Origin: Azorinus chamasolen
Lineage: Eukaryota > Mollusca > Bivalvia > Cardiida > Solecurtidae
Direction: 5' to 3'
DNA length: 64,000 bases
Assembly: GCA_963576725.1 (NCBI GenBank)
Contig: OY755241.1
Location: 55,118,484 to 55,182,483, forward strand
Shown piece by piece: positions 44,692-55,251 of the stretch; positions within the stretch are counted from its first letter, which is position 1; every line of letters begins with the position of its first letter. The notes beneath the pieces are model-generated. The model saw only the letters and a program-made list of their open reading frames with translations, searched no databases and was not told the origin of the DNA. Made by a program: the position numbers and the translations under genes.

Positions 44692-44856
44692 CGTCCACAT
44701 CCCAGATTGTCATTAGGTATGCCATGTCGCTCGAATCAATTTTGTAGTCCCCGTTTATGTCGCTTTCCATAAAGAACACTGGTGTCCGATAGGTGTAGTC
44801 AATACCATAGTGCCTCCAGCCGCTCTCGAACTCGGATTCGTCAACAAAGTTGTCAT
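44692..44856 (-). CDS. Secreted four-EF-hand protein, exon 3
   Basis: Minus strand, acceptor CTTTATAG, donor GACG|GTACGC. The 165 bases enter and leave in phase 1. Together with exon 2 it builds EF loop 2 (DKNYDNFVDESE, residues 46-57), then FESGWRHYGIDYTYRTPVFF, EF loop 3 (DINGDYKIDSSD, 79-90) and MAYLMTIW leading to loop 4. Calcium positions 1, 3, 5 and 12 are acidic or amide in each loop. The frame would run on past the donor into the flanking element, so that longer reading is rejected. The donor GTACGC is weak but the phase and the restored EF loop both support it. Confidence 0.8.
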
Positions 44857-44901
44857 CTATAAAGAGTCTTTTCTTCATAAATATTCGTGTAAAAGATACA
44901 G

Positions 44902-45126
44902 TTAACCCATTATCTCATAGGCTATTTTAGATACAACCTCTTTGAATAAATCTACCGAAAGGAGCATTAACTAGAAAAAAGAAAAAGTTTAGAATTTTGT
45001 AGTTTGAATCCATTGTGATAAATAGAGCATTTGCTCCTAGGAGCAAATGCTCTATTTATCACAATAGTTTCACAAAGTAACTTCTACAGAGTCGTCAAAA
45101 GTCGTCAATATGAGGGAATGGGTTAA
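44902..45126 (-). mobile_element. Complete TTAA miniature element (ATTTGCTCC type) beside exon 3
   Basis: TTAACCCATTATCTCATAGG to ATGAGGGAATGGGTTAA with the hairpin ATTGTGATAAATAGAGCATT and its complement around GCTCCTAGGAGC. Confidence 0.85.
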
Positions 45127-45921
45127 AGCCCTTTAAACCGACCAACAAAAAGTCTTATTCCTGGTCTGTAAGGCAGGTAGTAGCTTAATGTGGGACGAAA
45201 GTAATGCATATTAAAAACTCCTACATGAGCTTTAGGGTAGGATGAACATCATGTAGACAGCTCCCAAAGAGCTTTCTGTGTGACTCTCATCCCGCATTTC
45301 ATACAGCCACCTACTTCATGAAAATCCGGTTTCGAGGATTCTATTCCATACATACATATTAATACAGTAAACCCCCTTTAATGCGACCACTTAATGAACA
45401 AACATGACTGTCTTCATAAGCAGGTAGTTGCTTAATGCAGGACGAAAGTTATGCAGAAAGCTCCCATAGGAGCTTTCTGTATAACTTTTGTCCTGCCTTA
45501 AGCTACCACCTGCCTTTGCCACTGTGAATTATGCCCCTTTTTGGTGGTCGCATTAGAGGGGCTTAACTGTATATACATATTCAGGAAAATACAATAGAAC
45601 CCTTCTAATGCGACCACTGACCGAATAATGAATATTCAAGTATGCCTTTAACCGCGGGTGGTACCTAATGCAGTTCGAAAGTCATGCAGAAAGTTGCTAT
45701 AGGAACTTTTTACACGACGTTCGTCCTCCATTAAACAACCATCTGTCAATATTAGACGTCTCTTTTTATGATCGCATTACAAGGGTTTTGCTGTATGTAT
45801 ATGAGGTATTTACCCGCAACTGCTATTTGCACGGTAGAGGACTTTATAGAGTTCATCCCAACCTAATTTTCTCACAATAACCCGTCGGAGAATCAAACAA
45901 TTTGGATCCAGATCAGACGTC

Positions 45922-46122
45922 TTAACCCTTTCGCTGCCAATGCCGGATCTGTGATTACCTATGCAAACAGTTTGGATCCAGATGAGACGCCGAGTAACTC
46001 GGCGTCTCATCAGGATCCAAACTGTTTGTTACTGTTACTATGTTTTTGAAACAAAAATGAAGAAAATAAAAAAAATGAAAATTTGTAGCAGACGACAAAG
46101 TTAGCAGACGACAGAAGGTTAA
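45922..46122 (-). mobile_element. TTAA miniature element beside EF-hand exon 2
   Basis: TTAACCCTTTCGCTGCCAAT at one end and AGCAGACGACAGAAGGTTAA at the other. The hairpin GCAAACAGTTTGGATCCAGA pairs with ATCAGGATCCAAACTGTTTG around GCCGAGTAACTCGGC. The ends are less alike than in other copies. Confidence 0.7.
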
Positions 46123-46144
46123 TGTAACCTTTGACCTTACTTAC

Positions 46145-46257
46145 AGTTTTTATCAAACTGCATAAACAGACAGTCGAACTCGGTGCTGCTGAGGTCCTTG
46201 TCGTCATTTCTGTCGCACCGGTCCCTCAAGGTCGACCAGTCATTGGCCGAAACCGCC
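46145..46257 (-). CDS. Secreted four-EF-hand protein, exon 2
   Basis: Minus strand, acceptor TATTATTCAG, donor AACT|GTAAGT. It finishes the signal peptide (AVSA) and continues NDWSTLRDRC into EF loop 1 (DRNDDKDLSSTE, residues 25-36), FDCLFMQF and the first three residues of loop 2. The predicted cleavage after AVSA leaves a mature protein starting NDW. Two cysteines (in RDRC and FDC) may pair. Entry phase 2 and exit phase 1 fit exons 1 and 3. Confidence 0.85.
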
Positions 46258-46299
46258 CTGAATAATAGTAAATAATTCATTTCAGTTCAATTTTATTCA

Positions 46300-46525
46300 G
46301 TACATTGACCAGCGTGCAACATTTACTGTGCGTAGTCTATAGTACAGTGAGCAGAGTGCAGCATTCTCTGTGCGTAGTCTACAGTACAGTGAGCAGAGTG
46401 CAGCATTCTCTGTGCGTAGTCTATAGTACAGTGAGCAGAGTGCAACATTCTCTGTGCGTAGTCTACAGTACAATGAACAGAGTGCAGCATTCTATTTGCG
46501 TAGTCTACAGTACGTTGACCTGAGT
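46300..46525. repeat. 40-bp minisatellite (GTGCAGCATTCTCTGTGCGT)
   Basis: Five and a half copies of GTGCAGCATTCTCTGTGCGT followed by AGTCTACAGTACAGTGAGCA, with a 72-codon open frame that is only a product of the repeat. Confidence 0.9.
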
Positions 46526-46639
46526 GTAACTCAATCTTTTACAGGAGCTATCTGAACTGGTTCTACGCTGCTTGAAAATCATTTAAAGGCGCATCTATGT
46601 AGTAAAGTATTAGTTAACATAACCTCATTACCCTAAGTA

Positions 46640-47345
46640 TTCTGACACATTGTAGAACAGTGTAACACAGTTTATTAAATAGTAGAACAGTGTAGTATAC
46701 TGTGATAAAGTGTAGACAAGTGTAGCACTATATAGAACAGTGTAGTATAGTGAAAAACAGTGTAAAACAGGTGTAGTGTAGTGTAGAACAGTATAAACTA
46801 CTAAAACTAGTGTAGTATAGTGTAGAACACCATGAAACGATGTAGAACAGAGTAAAGTGTAAACCAATGTACATGTAGTAAAGTGTAGAACAGTGTAATA
46901 CAGTGTAGTACTATGTAGAATAGTATGGTATATTGTATTAAGAGTGTTAGGACAGTGTAATACAGTGTAGTACTATGTAGAATAGTATGGTATATTGTAT
47001 TAAGAGTGTTAGGACAGTGTAATACAGTGTAGTACTATGTAGAATAGTATGGTATATTGTATTAAGAGTGTAGGACAGGGTAATACAGTGTAGCACTATG
47101 TAGAATAGTATGGTATATTGTATTAAGAGTGTAGGACAGGGTAATACAGTGTAGTACTATGTAGAATAGTATGGTATATTGTATTAAGAGTGTAGGACAG
47201 GGTAATACAGTGTAGTACTATGTAGAATAGTATGGTATATTGTATTAAGAGTGTAGGACAGGGTAATACAGTGTAGTACTATGTAGAATAGTATGGTATA
47301 TTGTATAAGGGTGTATAACAGGGTAATACAGTGTAAAACAGTTTG
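46640..47345. repeat. GTGTAG-rich repeat and 61-62 bp minisatellite
   Basis: From about 46870 seven near-identical copies of TACAGTGTAGTACTATGTAG, AATAGTATGGTATATTGTAT and TAAGAGTGTAGGACAGGGTA. The left part is a looser array of GTGTAGAACA. High identity suggests recent expansion. Confidence 0.9.
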
Positions 47346-47524
47346 GTAAAGGAGTAGAACAATGTACATGTTCTACAGTGTAGTACGATATCGTGGAGCA
47401 GCTGTTTAGGTTCTACACTATTTGCAAGGTATCATACTCGGTGTTTATATAACAAGGGTCATTCTCCCTTACACTGTTGATAATAATTATGTCTGCTCAA
47501 AGTGCGATCTGTTCCATTTTTCAC

Positions 47525-47755
47525 TTAACCCTTTCCTTCATATAAACGTGTTTTCACGCATTTGCAAACAGAGTAGATCCAGATCAGAAGGCCCATATCC
47601 GTCTTGTTTGCTTATTGAATTTGGAAGATCTGTTTTTTAACTTTCTAAAACCGCTACTGTGTTCCACCTTCCACTTTTCATTATATAACTATTTTGTCCA
47701 CGAATATTCAATATGTATTGAAATCTGGAATAAACAAAGAGCAGGGAAAATGTCA
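47525..47755 (-). mobile_element. TTAA miniature element (TTAACCCTTTCCTT), decayed
   Basis: Begins TTAACCCTTTCCTTCATATA. The core is reduced (GATCCAGATCAGAAGGCCCA with little right arm) and the right TTAA is lost (CAGGGAAAATGTCAA). Confidence 0.65.
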
Positions 47756-47958
47756 ATTTCGATTCGATAGAACCTTTGATAAACAATTGTTAAATCGTCA
47801 AACAACTCGAGTTACTCGGCCCTTCATCTGGATCTAAACTGTTTGCAAATGTCAGGCATGTTGCGCTTAGCAGACGAAAGGTTGATTAAAAATGATAAAC
47901 GATATCTTTCAGTTGCATTCAGTTCCCACATTTTTCACGTCTGGCTCCCCGCACTTAC

Positions 47959-47990
47959 CCGATAATCACCGCGAGAACTAGTATCCTCAT
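47959..47990 (-). CDS. Secreted four-EF-hand protein, exon 1 (signal peptide)
   Basis: Minus strand, 32 coding bases: MRILVLAVIIG followed by the donor ATCGG|GTAAGT in phase 2. Joined to exon 2 it makes the signal peptide MRILVLAVIIGAVSA. The whole model gives 127 residues with four EF loops, no other domain, and clean phases 2, 1, 1 at the three joins. Small secreted EF-hand proteins of this sort occur in mollusc mantle and body fluids and may buffer or deliver calcium; that role is inference. The start is the first ATG of a short AT-rich leader. Confidence 0.75.
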
Positions 47991-48829
47991 AATTAAAGCT
48001 GCAATTGACTGAAAAGCTGGTTCGTGGATTTTTGTATATCTACGTCACTCACTTTTATCATGCGGGGCTTATTGCCATATGCTTATATGGTCGCTTAACC
48101 CTTTCTCCGCCAAATCAATTCGACTGAAAAGTGTGTGTTGTCTGTGCCATGTTTCATAGTGTTTTCTTCAATTTCTTAAAAACCCAACATAACCAAAGTG
48201 TCAAACAGTTTGGATCCTGATGAGACACCGAGTTACTCGGCGTCTCATCTGGATCCAAACTATTTGCAAAGTGTTGTCAAGAATTCGTCTTTGACGGCAA
48301 CAGAGTTACATTTGCGCGTGTTTCAGGCCTCAAAGTATATTCGGTCTTCTATTTCTTAAGGACAACACCAAACTGTACCAAATTCTAACGAGACGTTCAA
48401 TTACTGACAGCCTCATCAACATACAAACTATATTTACAAAGATCAAGGTCGTGGTCAAATTGACCGTGGCATCTTAAAGGTTTAATCTGGATGTAAGCAA
48501 AGATAAGCAAGGTTTAACCTTTATTCATCTAAGTCGTGTTTGTAAACAGTTTGGTTCCAGATGAGACGCCGAGTAACCCGGCGTCTCATCTGGATCCAGT
48601 CTGATTGATACTCGGTCAAAAGTTTCTAAAAAGCTACATCGAATTGGTAATGGTAGTTTGTACCAAATCTAAATTTGAGCAAACATTATTAATTTGACAG
48701 AGGGTTAGGGGTCCAGGGTTATAGGGGTCCAGTGTATAGCCAAAGTCATGATACCTTCCCCATGGTATTACATAAGGGTAGAAGATGACCCTTGCAGTCC
48801 TGTGACTGTCCAGCACAGTCAAATTTACT

Positions 48830-49086
48830 TTAACCCTTTCCTTGATATAGACACCTTTTCAGGGATTTGCAAACAGAGTAGACCCAAATCAGACGGCTCC
48901 TATAGGAGCCGTCTGATCTGGGTCTACTCTGTTTGTTTTTGACATGATATAGATATGATTCTATGTACAGCGTTTGCCAAAGCAAAACAATTCCTTGAAT
49001 AGTTTACATTATAACGGCTCTGCTAATAAATATTCATAATTAATGTCATAATTTCTTACATGAATATTGAACAGGGAAAGAGTTAA
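48830..49086 (-). mobile_element. Complete TTAA miniature element
   Basis: TTAACCCTTTCCTTGATATA to CAGGGAAAGAGTTAA, 257 bp, hairpin GCAAACAGAGTAGACCCAAA with GATCTGGGTCTACTCTGTTT around GCTCCTATAGGAGC. Confidence 0.85.
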
Positions 49087-49601
49087 ACGGCCTCTTACTG
49101 ATTTATGCATGGATGCCGATTCCAGACTCGAGACAAGGTCGCCTAGGTTTAATGACTGGCGTATTCTGTTGTGTTTCATGGACAAAGTGTGAATAATCAC
49201 GTTTTCAAGAACCAGGACGAAAAAAGTCGTTGACATCTTTCAATGAAGACATGCATACAATAAAGGGACCACTATCGGTTTTGATTACACGTGATAGCTA
49301 AATGAAGGACAAAAAGGTGTATGAGAGCTCCCATATGACATACTTCAATATGACCTATTATCTGGTAAATGAACCCTTTCTCGCTTTTGCAAACAGAATA
49401 AACCCAGATCAGACATGTCTTGCAGGAGCCGTCTGATCAGTGACTGCTCCGTTCGCATTTGAAATAATATAGACTTGATTCTACAGTGTTTGTCATGGCC
49501 AAACTTTCCTGTATTGAAATACCAGTGTAAAAACCACCTAAATAACACTCATGATGTCAATATAACCTATATGAATATTCATGGATATAAGGTCCACTCG
49601 T

Positions 49602-49828
49602 TTAACCCATTCCCTCATATTGACCCCTTTGTCGCCTCTGTAGATTTCATTTTTGGAAACCATTGTGACAAATAGAGCATTTGCTCCATAGGAGCAAATG
49701 CTCTATTTATCGCAATGGTTTACATAAGCACGCAATTCTAAAATTCTCCTTTTCTCTAGTAGATGCTCCTTTTCGGTAGATTTATTCAAAGAGCTAAGGT
49801 CTAAAATTAGCCTATGAGGTAATGGGTT
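49602..49828 (+). mobile_element. TTAA miniature element (ATTTGCTCC type)
   Basis: Left end TTAACCCATTCCCTCATATT, right end GAGGTAATGGGTTA then C in place of the last A. The hairpin ACCATTGTGACAAATAGAGC pairs with its complement around GCTCCATAGGAGC. Confidence 0.8.
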
Positions 49829-51653
49829 ACGATTTAACTTTTTGCATGCTGTCAGCGAATTTGTGATAACCTATTAGTTTGTGACAAACTAAGTATGGAA
49901 ACAGTTTGTATCCAGATGAGACATCAAATAACTCCACGTATCGTCAACAAACAAACTTTTAAAGATACATGTATTCCGACTTTAATGTCGAAGAGAAAAT
50001 TGTAGTAGACATGTTTACAGACGACACTTACTTCGCTGTCAGGGTGTTGTCTCTATTGTCTATATAGATAAGAGTTGCGTCTATTGTCTATACATATAAG
50101 ATTGTTATTGTCCAAGCGATAGCACGGTAGGAAATCGCCAAAACTGGACATGTGTCAACATAAAGGTCTGCCTTAAACCCTTTATATGTGGGACACGAGT
50201 CACTAATGTCCTTTGCAAACAGTGTAGACCTAGATGAGAGGAATCCTCTCTCCAGGGTATGCACTGTTTGTCATGTCACACTTTTCTTTAGAAATGCGTG
50301 AAAAAGCGTTTACATGGGGGAAGGGTTAAGAACTAATTACCATATACATGTACCATGTAACTTTAATGTTAGTTTGCATATCTGAAATTCTCCATTCAAT
50401 TATTTTTGAGTTGTTAATAAATATTTTTAGTTCATAACCCCTTCAGTGCCATGAAGACGGGTCTGTGATATCTTATGCAAAGTTTGGATCCAGATTAAAC
50501 TACGAGAAGACATCGATAGAATTAAAATGACAGGCTTATTCCTGGTCGTACTTGTGCACTATTCTTATAATTAGGACAGACAGATATAGGCAAATAGCGA
50601 ATGCCTAAATCAAACAACCCCTAAGGAGTCATTTGATCAGGATATGCAGTACATTTATTTGCTTCTCGTATATATCCGTTCACTCCATATAGTTATATAC
50701 CTCTGCAAACAGAGTCGGCTCAGACAACTCTTGCACATGTAACAACTGCTGTTTGCTTATGGAACAATATAAATCTGATTCAACATTTTCTGCCAGGGAC
50801 AACTATTCCTGCGTTCAGTTGCCATTATAACAGTTAATGTAACTAATATCCATGTTTTATAGGGATATTCACAGAGAAAAGGGTAAACCCATTCCCTCAT
50901 ATTGACGACTCTGTAAAAGTCACTTTGTGAAACCATTGTGATAAATACAGCATTTGCTCCTATAGGAACAAATCCTCTATTTATCGCAATGGTTTCAAAC
51001 TACAAAAGTCTAAAGTTTTCCTTTTCTCTAGTTGATGTTCCTCTTCGGTAGATTTATTCAAAGAGGTTATATCTAAAAATAGCCTGTGAGGTAATGGGTT
51101 AAAGTTATCGATATGAAACTAAAATTGACTTATTCAACTTTCCTTTACTCCATGAATATTCAAGTCAAAAATAATGATATCATGAATATTAATTAGATAA
51201 GGGATTATAATTATATGGATTTTTGGCCATGGAAGAAATTGTAAAATCATATATACAGTATATTATACCATGAGTACACAGGTCAGACCCTGGTCAGATG
51301 GATCCGGTTCCTACAGGAGCCGTCTGATATAGGTCTACTCTGTCAGCAAAATCGTAGAAAGGCGTGTTTTTGGAGTAAAGGGTTAATTGTGGGGTATTTA
51401 GGCAATCATACAGTTTTGCAAACAGTGAAGCCAGACATGCCCGAACATCTGATTAAGGGTTTACACATTATTTGTCCTTGGTTATTGTGCCAAACAGGTA
51501 TTGACCAGTGGGACAAAAATGTTACGTTATTCACAAACAAAGAGCTATAACTCTGGATGTCAAAGTAACTGTGAACGATACTTGCTGGGCCGCATTTCTT
51601 TATGGTATTTAACATGTACATAGTCTTATTGAAAAAGTTCAAACCGTAGAATG

Positions 51654-53187
51654 ACTTAGACGGAGAAAAGATGAAGTATTTCACAAAGGACCATAATTCT
51701 GCTGCTTCAAGTTCATTATGATTTCACTTATGACTCCAGATAGAAGAAAAAAAGGTTACGTGTATGGCAAAGGACCGAATCTCTGGTGGTCCAAGATCAA
51801 TATAAGTGACCCTTGCAGGACGGCATTTCCTTATGGTACTAAACATTTACACAACGTCCCATAGTATAACTCCACACAGTTTTAAGATATGGCTCAGGAC
51901 AGACAAAAATGTTATTTTTATGACAAACAAAGGGCCATAACTCTGGTCTTCCAATGTCAAAGTGAATAATACTTGCCGAGCCTTATTTCCTTATGCTACT
52001 TAACATTTACATAAGGTTTCATAGAACAACTCCAAACAGTCTCTGGCGAATGGCGGACAGACAAAAACGTTACATTTTTTTGCAAACAAAGGGCCATGAC
52101 AGTGTTCCATATTCAAAATATATAATACTTGCAGGCCCACATGTCCTTGTGCTACTTAACATGTACACAAAGTTTAATAGAAAAACTTCGAACAGTTTCT
52201 GAGAAATGGCACCAGACAGACACAAACATTACATTTTCAAGAAACTAGGGGCCATAACTCAAGAGTTCCATAGTAAATACAAATGATAGTTGCAGAGCCA
52301 CATGTCCTTATGCTACTTAACATGTTCACAAAGTTTCATAGAAAAACTTCAAACAGTTTCTGAGATATGGCTCCAGGCAGACACAACGTTTTTCATAAAG
52401 GGCCATAACTTTAGTGTTCCAGGGTCAATACAAATGGTACTTGCAGAGCCTCATATCCTAATGCTAGTTAACATTTACACACAGTTTCATAGAAAAACGT
52501 CAAACAGTTTCTGAGAAATGGTTCCGGACATGCAAAAACATTACATTTTTGGCAACACAAAGGGCAATAGCTCCTGGTGTTTCAAGGTCAATGTGAGTGA
52601 TTTTTGCAGACCAACATTCTGTTATGGTACTAAAACATTTACACAAAGTTTAAATGAAAAACTTCAAACAGTTTCAAACTGTCTGTGATTTTACTGCAGA
52701 ACGATCGGACAGACAATACCAAAACTAGTTCGGGGTACACTCAGATAAGGATCTACATTGGTTCCAAATACAGTAAAATCCCTCTAAACAGGACATTAAA
52801 TTTGGAATAGATATCGGTCTTGGAGACAGGTGGCAGCTTAATGCAGGGTGAAAGTCTAGCAGAGAGTCCCTCTAGGAGCTTTCTGCATGACTTTCAACCT
52901 GCCTTAACCATTTCCTCCATAAATATGCCGTTCTACACCTTTGTAAAAGTCTTTTTTGAAACCATTGTGATAAGTAAAGCATTTGCTTCTATGAAGCATA
53001 TGCTCTATTTATCACATTGGTTTCAGAACTACACAATTCTAAAATTTTCTTTTCTCTAGTAAATGCTCATTTTAGGAGATTCGTTCAAAGAGGTTTGATC
53101 TAAAAATAGATTATGAAAGAATACATTAAGCAGTCACCTGCCTAAAAGTATCTAAACTCTTCCCTACAAGAATTCCAGTTTAGAGGG
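51654..53187 (+). repeat. Copy 1 of a 1.53-kb direct duplication
   Basis: From GACTTAGACGGAGAAAAGAT to the end of the CAGTAAAATCCC element. It contains about six ~150-bp tandem units with CAAAGGGCCATAACTCTGG, TTCCAAGGTCAATATAAGTG and CATAGAAAAACTTCAAACAG, then a TA-flanked element (from 52769) with a second element nested in it (52904-53129). The matching copy follows at once (53188-54720). Confidence 0.85.
51780..52740 (+). repeat. ~150-bp tandem units with GGGCCATAACTC
   Basis: Each unit reads CAAAGGGCCATAACTC, TACTTGCAGAGCCACATGTC, CTTATGCTACTTAACATTTA, CACAAAGTTTCATAGAAAAA and GTTTCTGAGAAATGG. Units of this type are, as I recall, widespread in bivalve DNA. Frames in them have no support as genes. 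Confidence 0.8.
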
Positions 53188-54299
53188 ATTTGACTTAGAC
53201 GGAAAAAATATTAAGTATTTCACAAAGGACCATCACTCTGTTGTTCCAAGTTCATTATGATTGCCGCTTATGACTCCCGATAGAAAAAAGGTTAAGTGTA
53301 TGGCAAAGGACCGAAACTCTGGTGTTCCAAGATCAATATAAGTGACCCTTGCAGGACGGCATTTCCTTATTGTACTAAACATTTACACAACGCCCCATAG
53401 TATAACTCCACACAGTTTTAAGATATGGCTCAGGACAGACAAAACTGTTATTTTTATGACAAACAAAGGGCCATAACTCTGGTCTTCCAATGTCAAAGTG
53501 AATAATACTTGCCGAGCCTATTTCCTTATGCTACTTAACATTTACATAAGGTTTCATAGAACAACTCCAAACAGTCTCTGGCGAATGGCGGACTGACAAA
53601 AACGTTACATTTTTTGCAAACAAAGGGCCATGACACAAGTATTCCATATTCAAAATATATGATACTTGCAGGCCCACATGTCCTTGTGCTACTTAACATG
53701 TACACAAAGTTTAATAGAAAAACTTCGAACAGTTTCTGAGAAATGGCACCAGACAGACACAAACATTACATTTTCAAGAAACTAGGGGCCATAACTCAAG
53801 AGTTCCACAGTAAATACAAATGATAGTTGCAGAGCCACATGTCCTTATGCTACTTAACATGTTCACAAAGTTTCATAGAAAAACTTCAAACAGTTTCTGA
53901 GATATGGCTCCAGGCAGACACAACGTTTTTCATAAAGGGCCATAACTTGTGTTCCAGGGTCAATACAAATGGTACTTGCAGAGCCTCATATCCTAATGCT
54001 AGTTAACATTTACACACAGTTTCATAGAAAAACGTCAAACAGTTTCTGAGAAATGGTTCCGGACATGCAAAAACATTACATTTTTGGCAACACAAAGGGC
54101 AATAGCTCCTGGTGTTTCAAGGTCAATGTGAGTGATTTTTGCAGACCAACATTCTGTTATGGTACTAAAACATTTACACAAAGTTTAAATGAAAAACTTC
54201 AGTTTCAAACTGTCTGTGATATTACTTCAGAACGATCCGACAGACAATGCCAAAACTAGTTTGGGGTACACTCAGATAAGGATCTACATTGGTTCCAAT

Positions 54300-54721
54300 T
54301 ACAGTAAAATCCCTCTAAACCGGACATTAAATTTGGAATATATATCGGTCTTGGAGACAGGTGGCAGCTCAATGCAGGGTGAAAGAGAGGAGCTAGAGGA
54401 GCTTTCTGCATGACTTTCAACCTGCATTAACCATTTCCTCCATAAATACGCCATTCTATGCCCCTGCAAAAGTCTTTTTTGAAACCATTGTGATAAATAG
54501 AGCATATGCTTCTATGAAGCATATGCTCTATTTATCACATTGGTTTTAGAACTACACAATTCTAAAATTTTCTTTTCTCTAGTAAATGTTCATTTTAGGA
54601 GATTCGTTCAAAGAGGTTTGATCTAAAAATAGCTTATGAAAGAATACATTAAGCAGTCATCTGCCTAAAAGTATCTAAACTCTTCCCTACAAGAATTCCA
54701 GTTTAGAGGGATTTTACTGTA
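54300..54721 (-). mobile_element. TA-flanked miniature element with a nested TTAA element
   Basis: TACAGTAAAATCCCTCTAA at the left, AGAGGGATTTTACTGTA at the right. Its hairpin right arm CCTGCATTAAGCAGTC is interrupted at TTAA by a 222-bp ATTTGCTTC-type element (54427-54652), with TTAA at both ends of the insert. Removing the insert restores the sequence seen uninterrupted at 40706-40727. Confidence 0.9.
54427..54652 (+). mobile_element. Nested TTAA miniature element proving the target duplication
   Basis: TTAACCATTTCCTCCATAAA to GAAAGAATACATTAA. The hairpin GAAACCATTGTGATAAATAG pairs with its complement around ATATGCTTCTATGAAGCATA. The flanks are CTGCA and GCAGTC, so the host element reads CTGCATTAAGCAGTC without it. 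Confidence 0.9.
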
Positions 54722-54887
54722 TAATGAAACAATCTCAGGCAGTCCAAAGACAACAAAACACACTATGTATGATTTGACTTTTAATTTTGATTTCTTGATT
54801 CCCTGAACATCATTAGGTTTTATAAACTGTACTCCTCTCACAAACTTGCCAACTTGTCCATCCACAGATCCTATATCATTCTTGTCC
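54665..54887 (-). CDS. DUF4602/C1orf131-like protein, last exon, end encoded by a transposon
   Basis: Minus strand, acceptor TTGTTTTGCAG, entering in phase 2. It reads RDKNDIGSVDGQVGKFVRGV, QFIKPNDVQGIKKSKLKVKS, then a hydrophobic YIVCFVVFGLPEIVSLY. From 54719 downwards the codons lie in the inverted end of the TA-flanked element and give SKIPLNWNSCREEFRYF before TAG. In the family the C-terminus is basic and short, so this tail of about 35 residues looks like an extension after loss of the old stop codon. It may also be an assembly or splicing artefact. The exon is phase-compatible with 56817-56863. Confidence 0.6.
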
Positions 54888-55251
54888 CTGCAAAACAACA
54901 ATAGGATATCATACAAATTTGTGTCACCAGTTTTAGCTTCAGATCCTTTGTTGTTTGTTCGCTCATCTAGTTGTGCAATCTAGCATGCTTTTGTCATTAC
55001 CCTTTTTTGTCACACTTCTTCAAGCATGTGACATGTGTTCTTTTGAACACTTAACCCTTTACTCCATGAATATTCAAGTATGAAATAACAAATTCATAAA
55101 TATTAATGACATTCATTCTTATAATATCATATGAACACAGTAAAGTTTGGCCATGAAAGAAGAAACTGTAGCGTAATAGTATTTCATAAGCAAACAGAAC
55201 AGTCTGATCGGTGTCTACCCTGTTTGCAAACGTGAACAAGATAGAACACGA

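Larger units (their letters stand above)
44857..46144 (-). other. EF-hand gene intron 2 with miniature elements
   Basis: Contains a complete ATTTGCTCC-type element (44902-45126), CAGGTAGTAG-type hairpins at about 45170-45315, 45365-45570 and 45595-45790, and the element at 45922-46122. The first lies 45 bp from exon 3 and the last 22 bp from exon 2. Confidence 0.65.
46258..47958 (-). other. EF-hand gene intron 1 with two minisatellites
   Basis: Holds a 40-bp array (46300-46525), a 61-62 bp array (about 46870-47345) preceded by a GTGTAGAACA-rich stretch from 46640, and a TTAA element from 47525 to about 47755. Otherwise nothing is seen. Confidence 0.65.
47991..51653. other. Intergenic stretch, miniature elements only
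   Basis: D-type hairpins at about 48198-48266 and 48547-48605 (GGATCCTGATGAGACACC, GGTTCCAGATGAGACGCC), TTAA elements at 48830-49086, about 49370-49590, 49602-49828, about 50210-50330, about 50885-51102 and about 51140-51385, and decayed copies between. A promoter for the EF-hand gene should lie near 47991-48100 but no TATA or initiator is clear. No gene is seen. Confidence 0.5.
53188..54721 (+). repeat. Copy 2 of the 1.53-kb direct duplication
   Basis: Same order of units as copy 1 at an offset of about 1531-1536 bases (GTATGGCAAAGG at 51762 and 53298; CAGTAAAATC at 52771 and 54302). Its element keeps the full right end GGGATTTTACTGTA at 54708-54721, whereas in copy 1 the element end is cut at the duplication join (GGGATTTGACTTAG). 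Confidence 0.85.

Noticed and set aside
44636..44878. Reading EF-hand exon 3 as a single 80-codon gene
   Set aside because: Its end runs into a pogo-like element and its start lies before the acceptor; splicing restores complete EF loops instead.
46305..46523. 72-codon frame of VVYSTVSRVQHSLC-type repeats
   Set aside because: It comes from a 40-bp minisatellite in an intron of the EF-hand gene on the other strand.
51406..51684. 92-codon minus-strand frame in the ~150-bp repeat region
   Set aside because: The frame belongs to the GGGCCATAACTC repeat family; copies at 53535-53762 break it differently.
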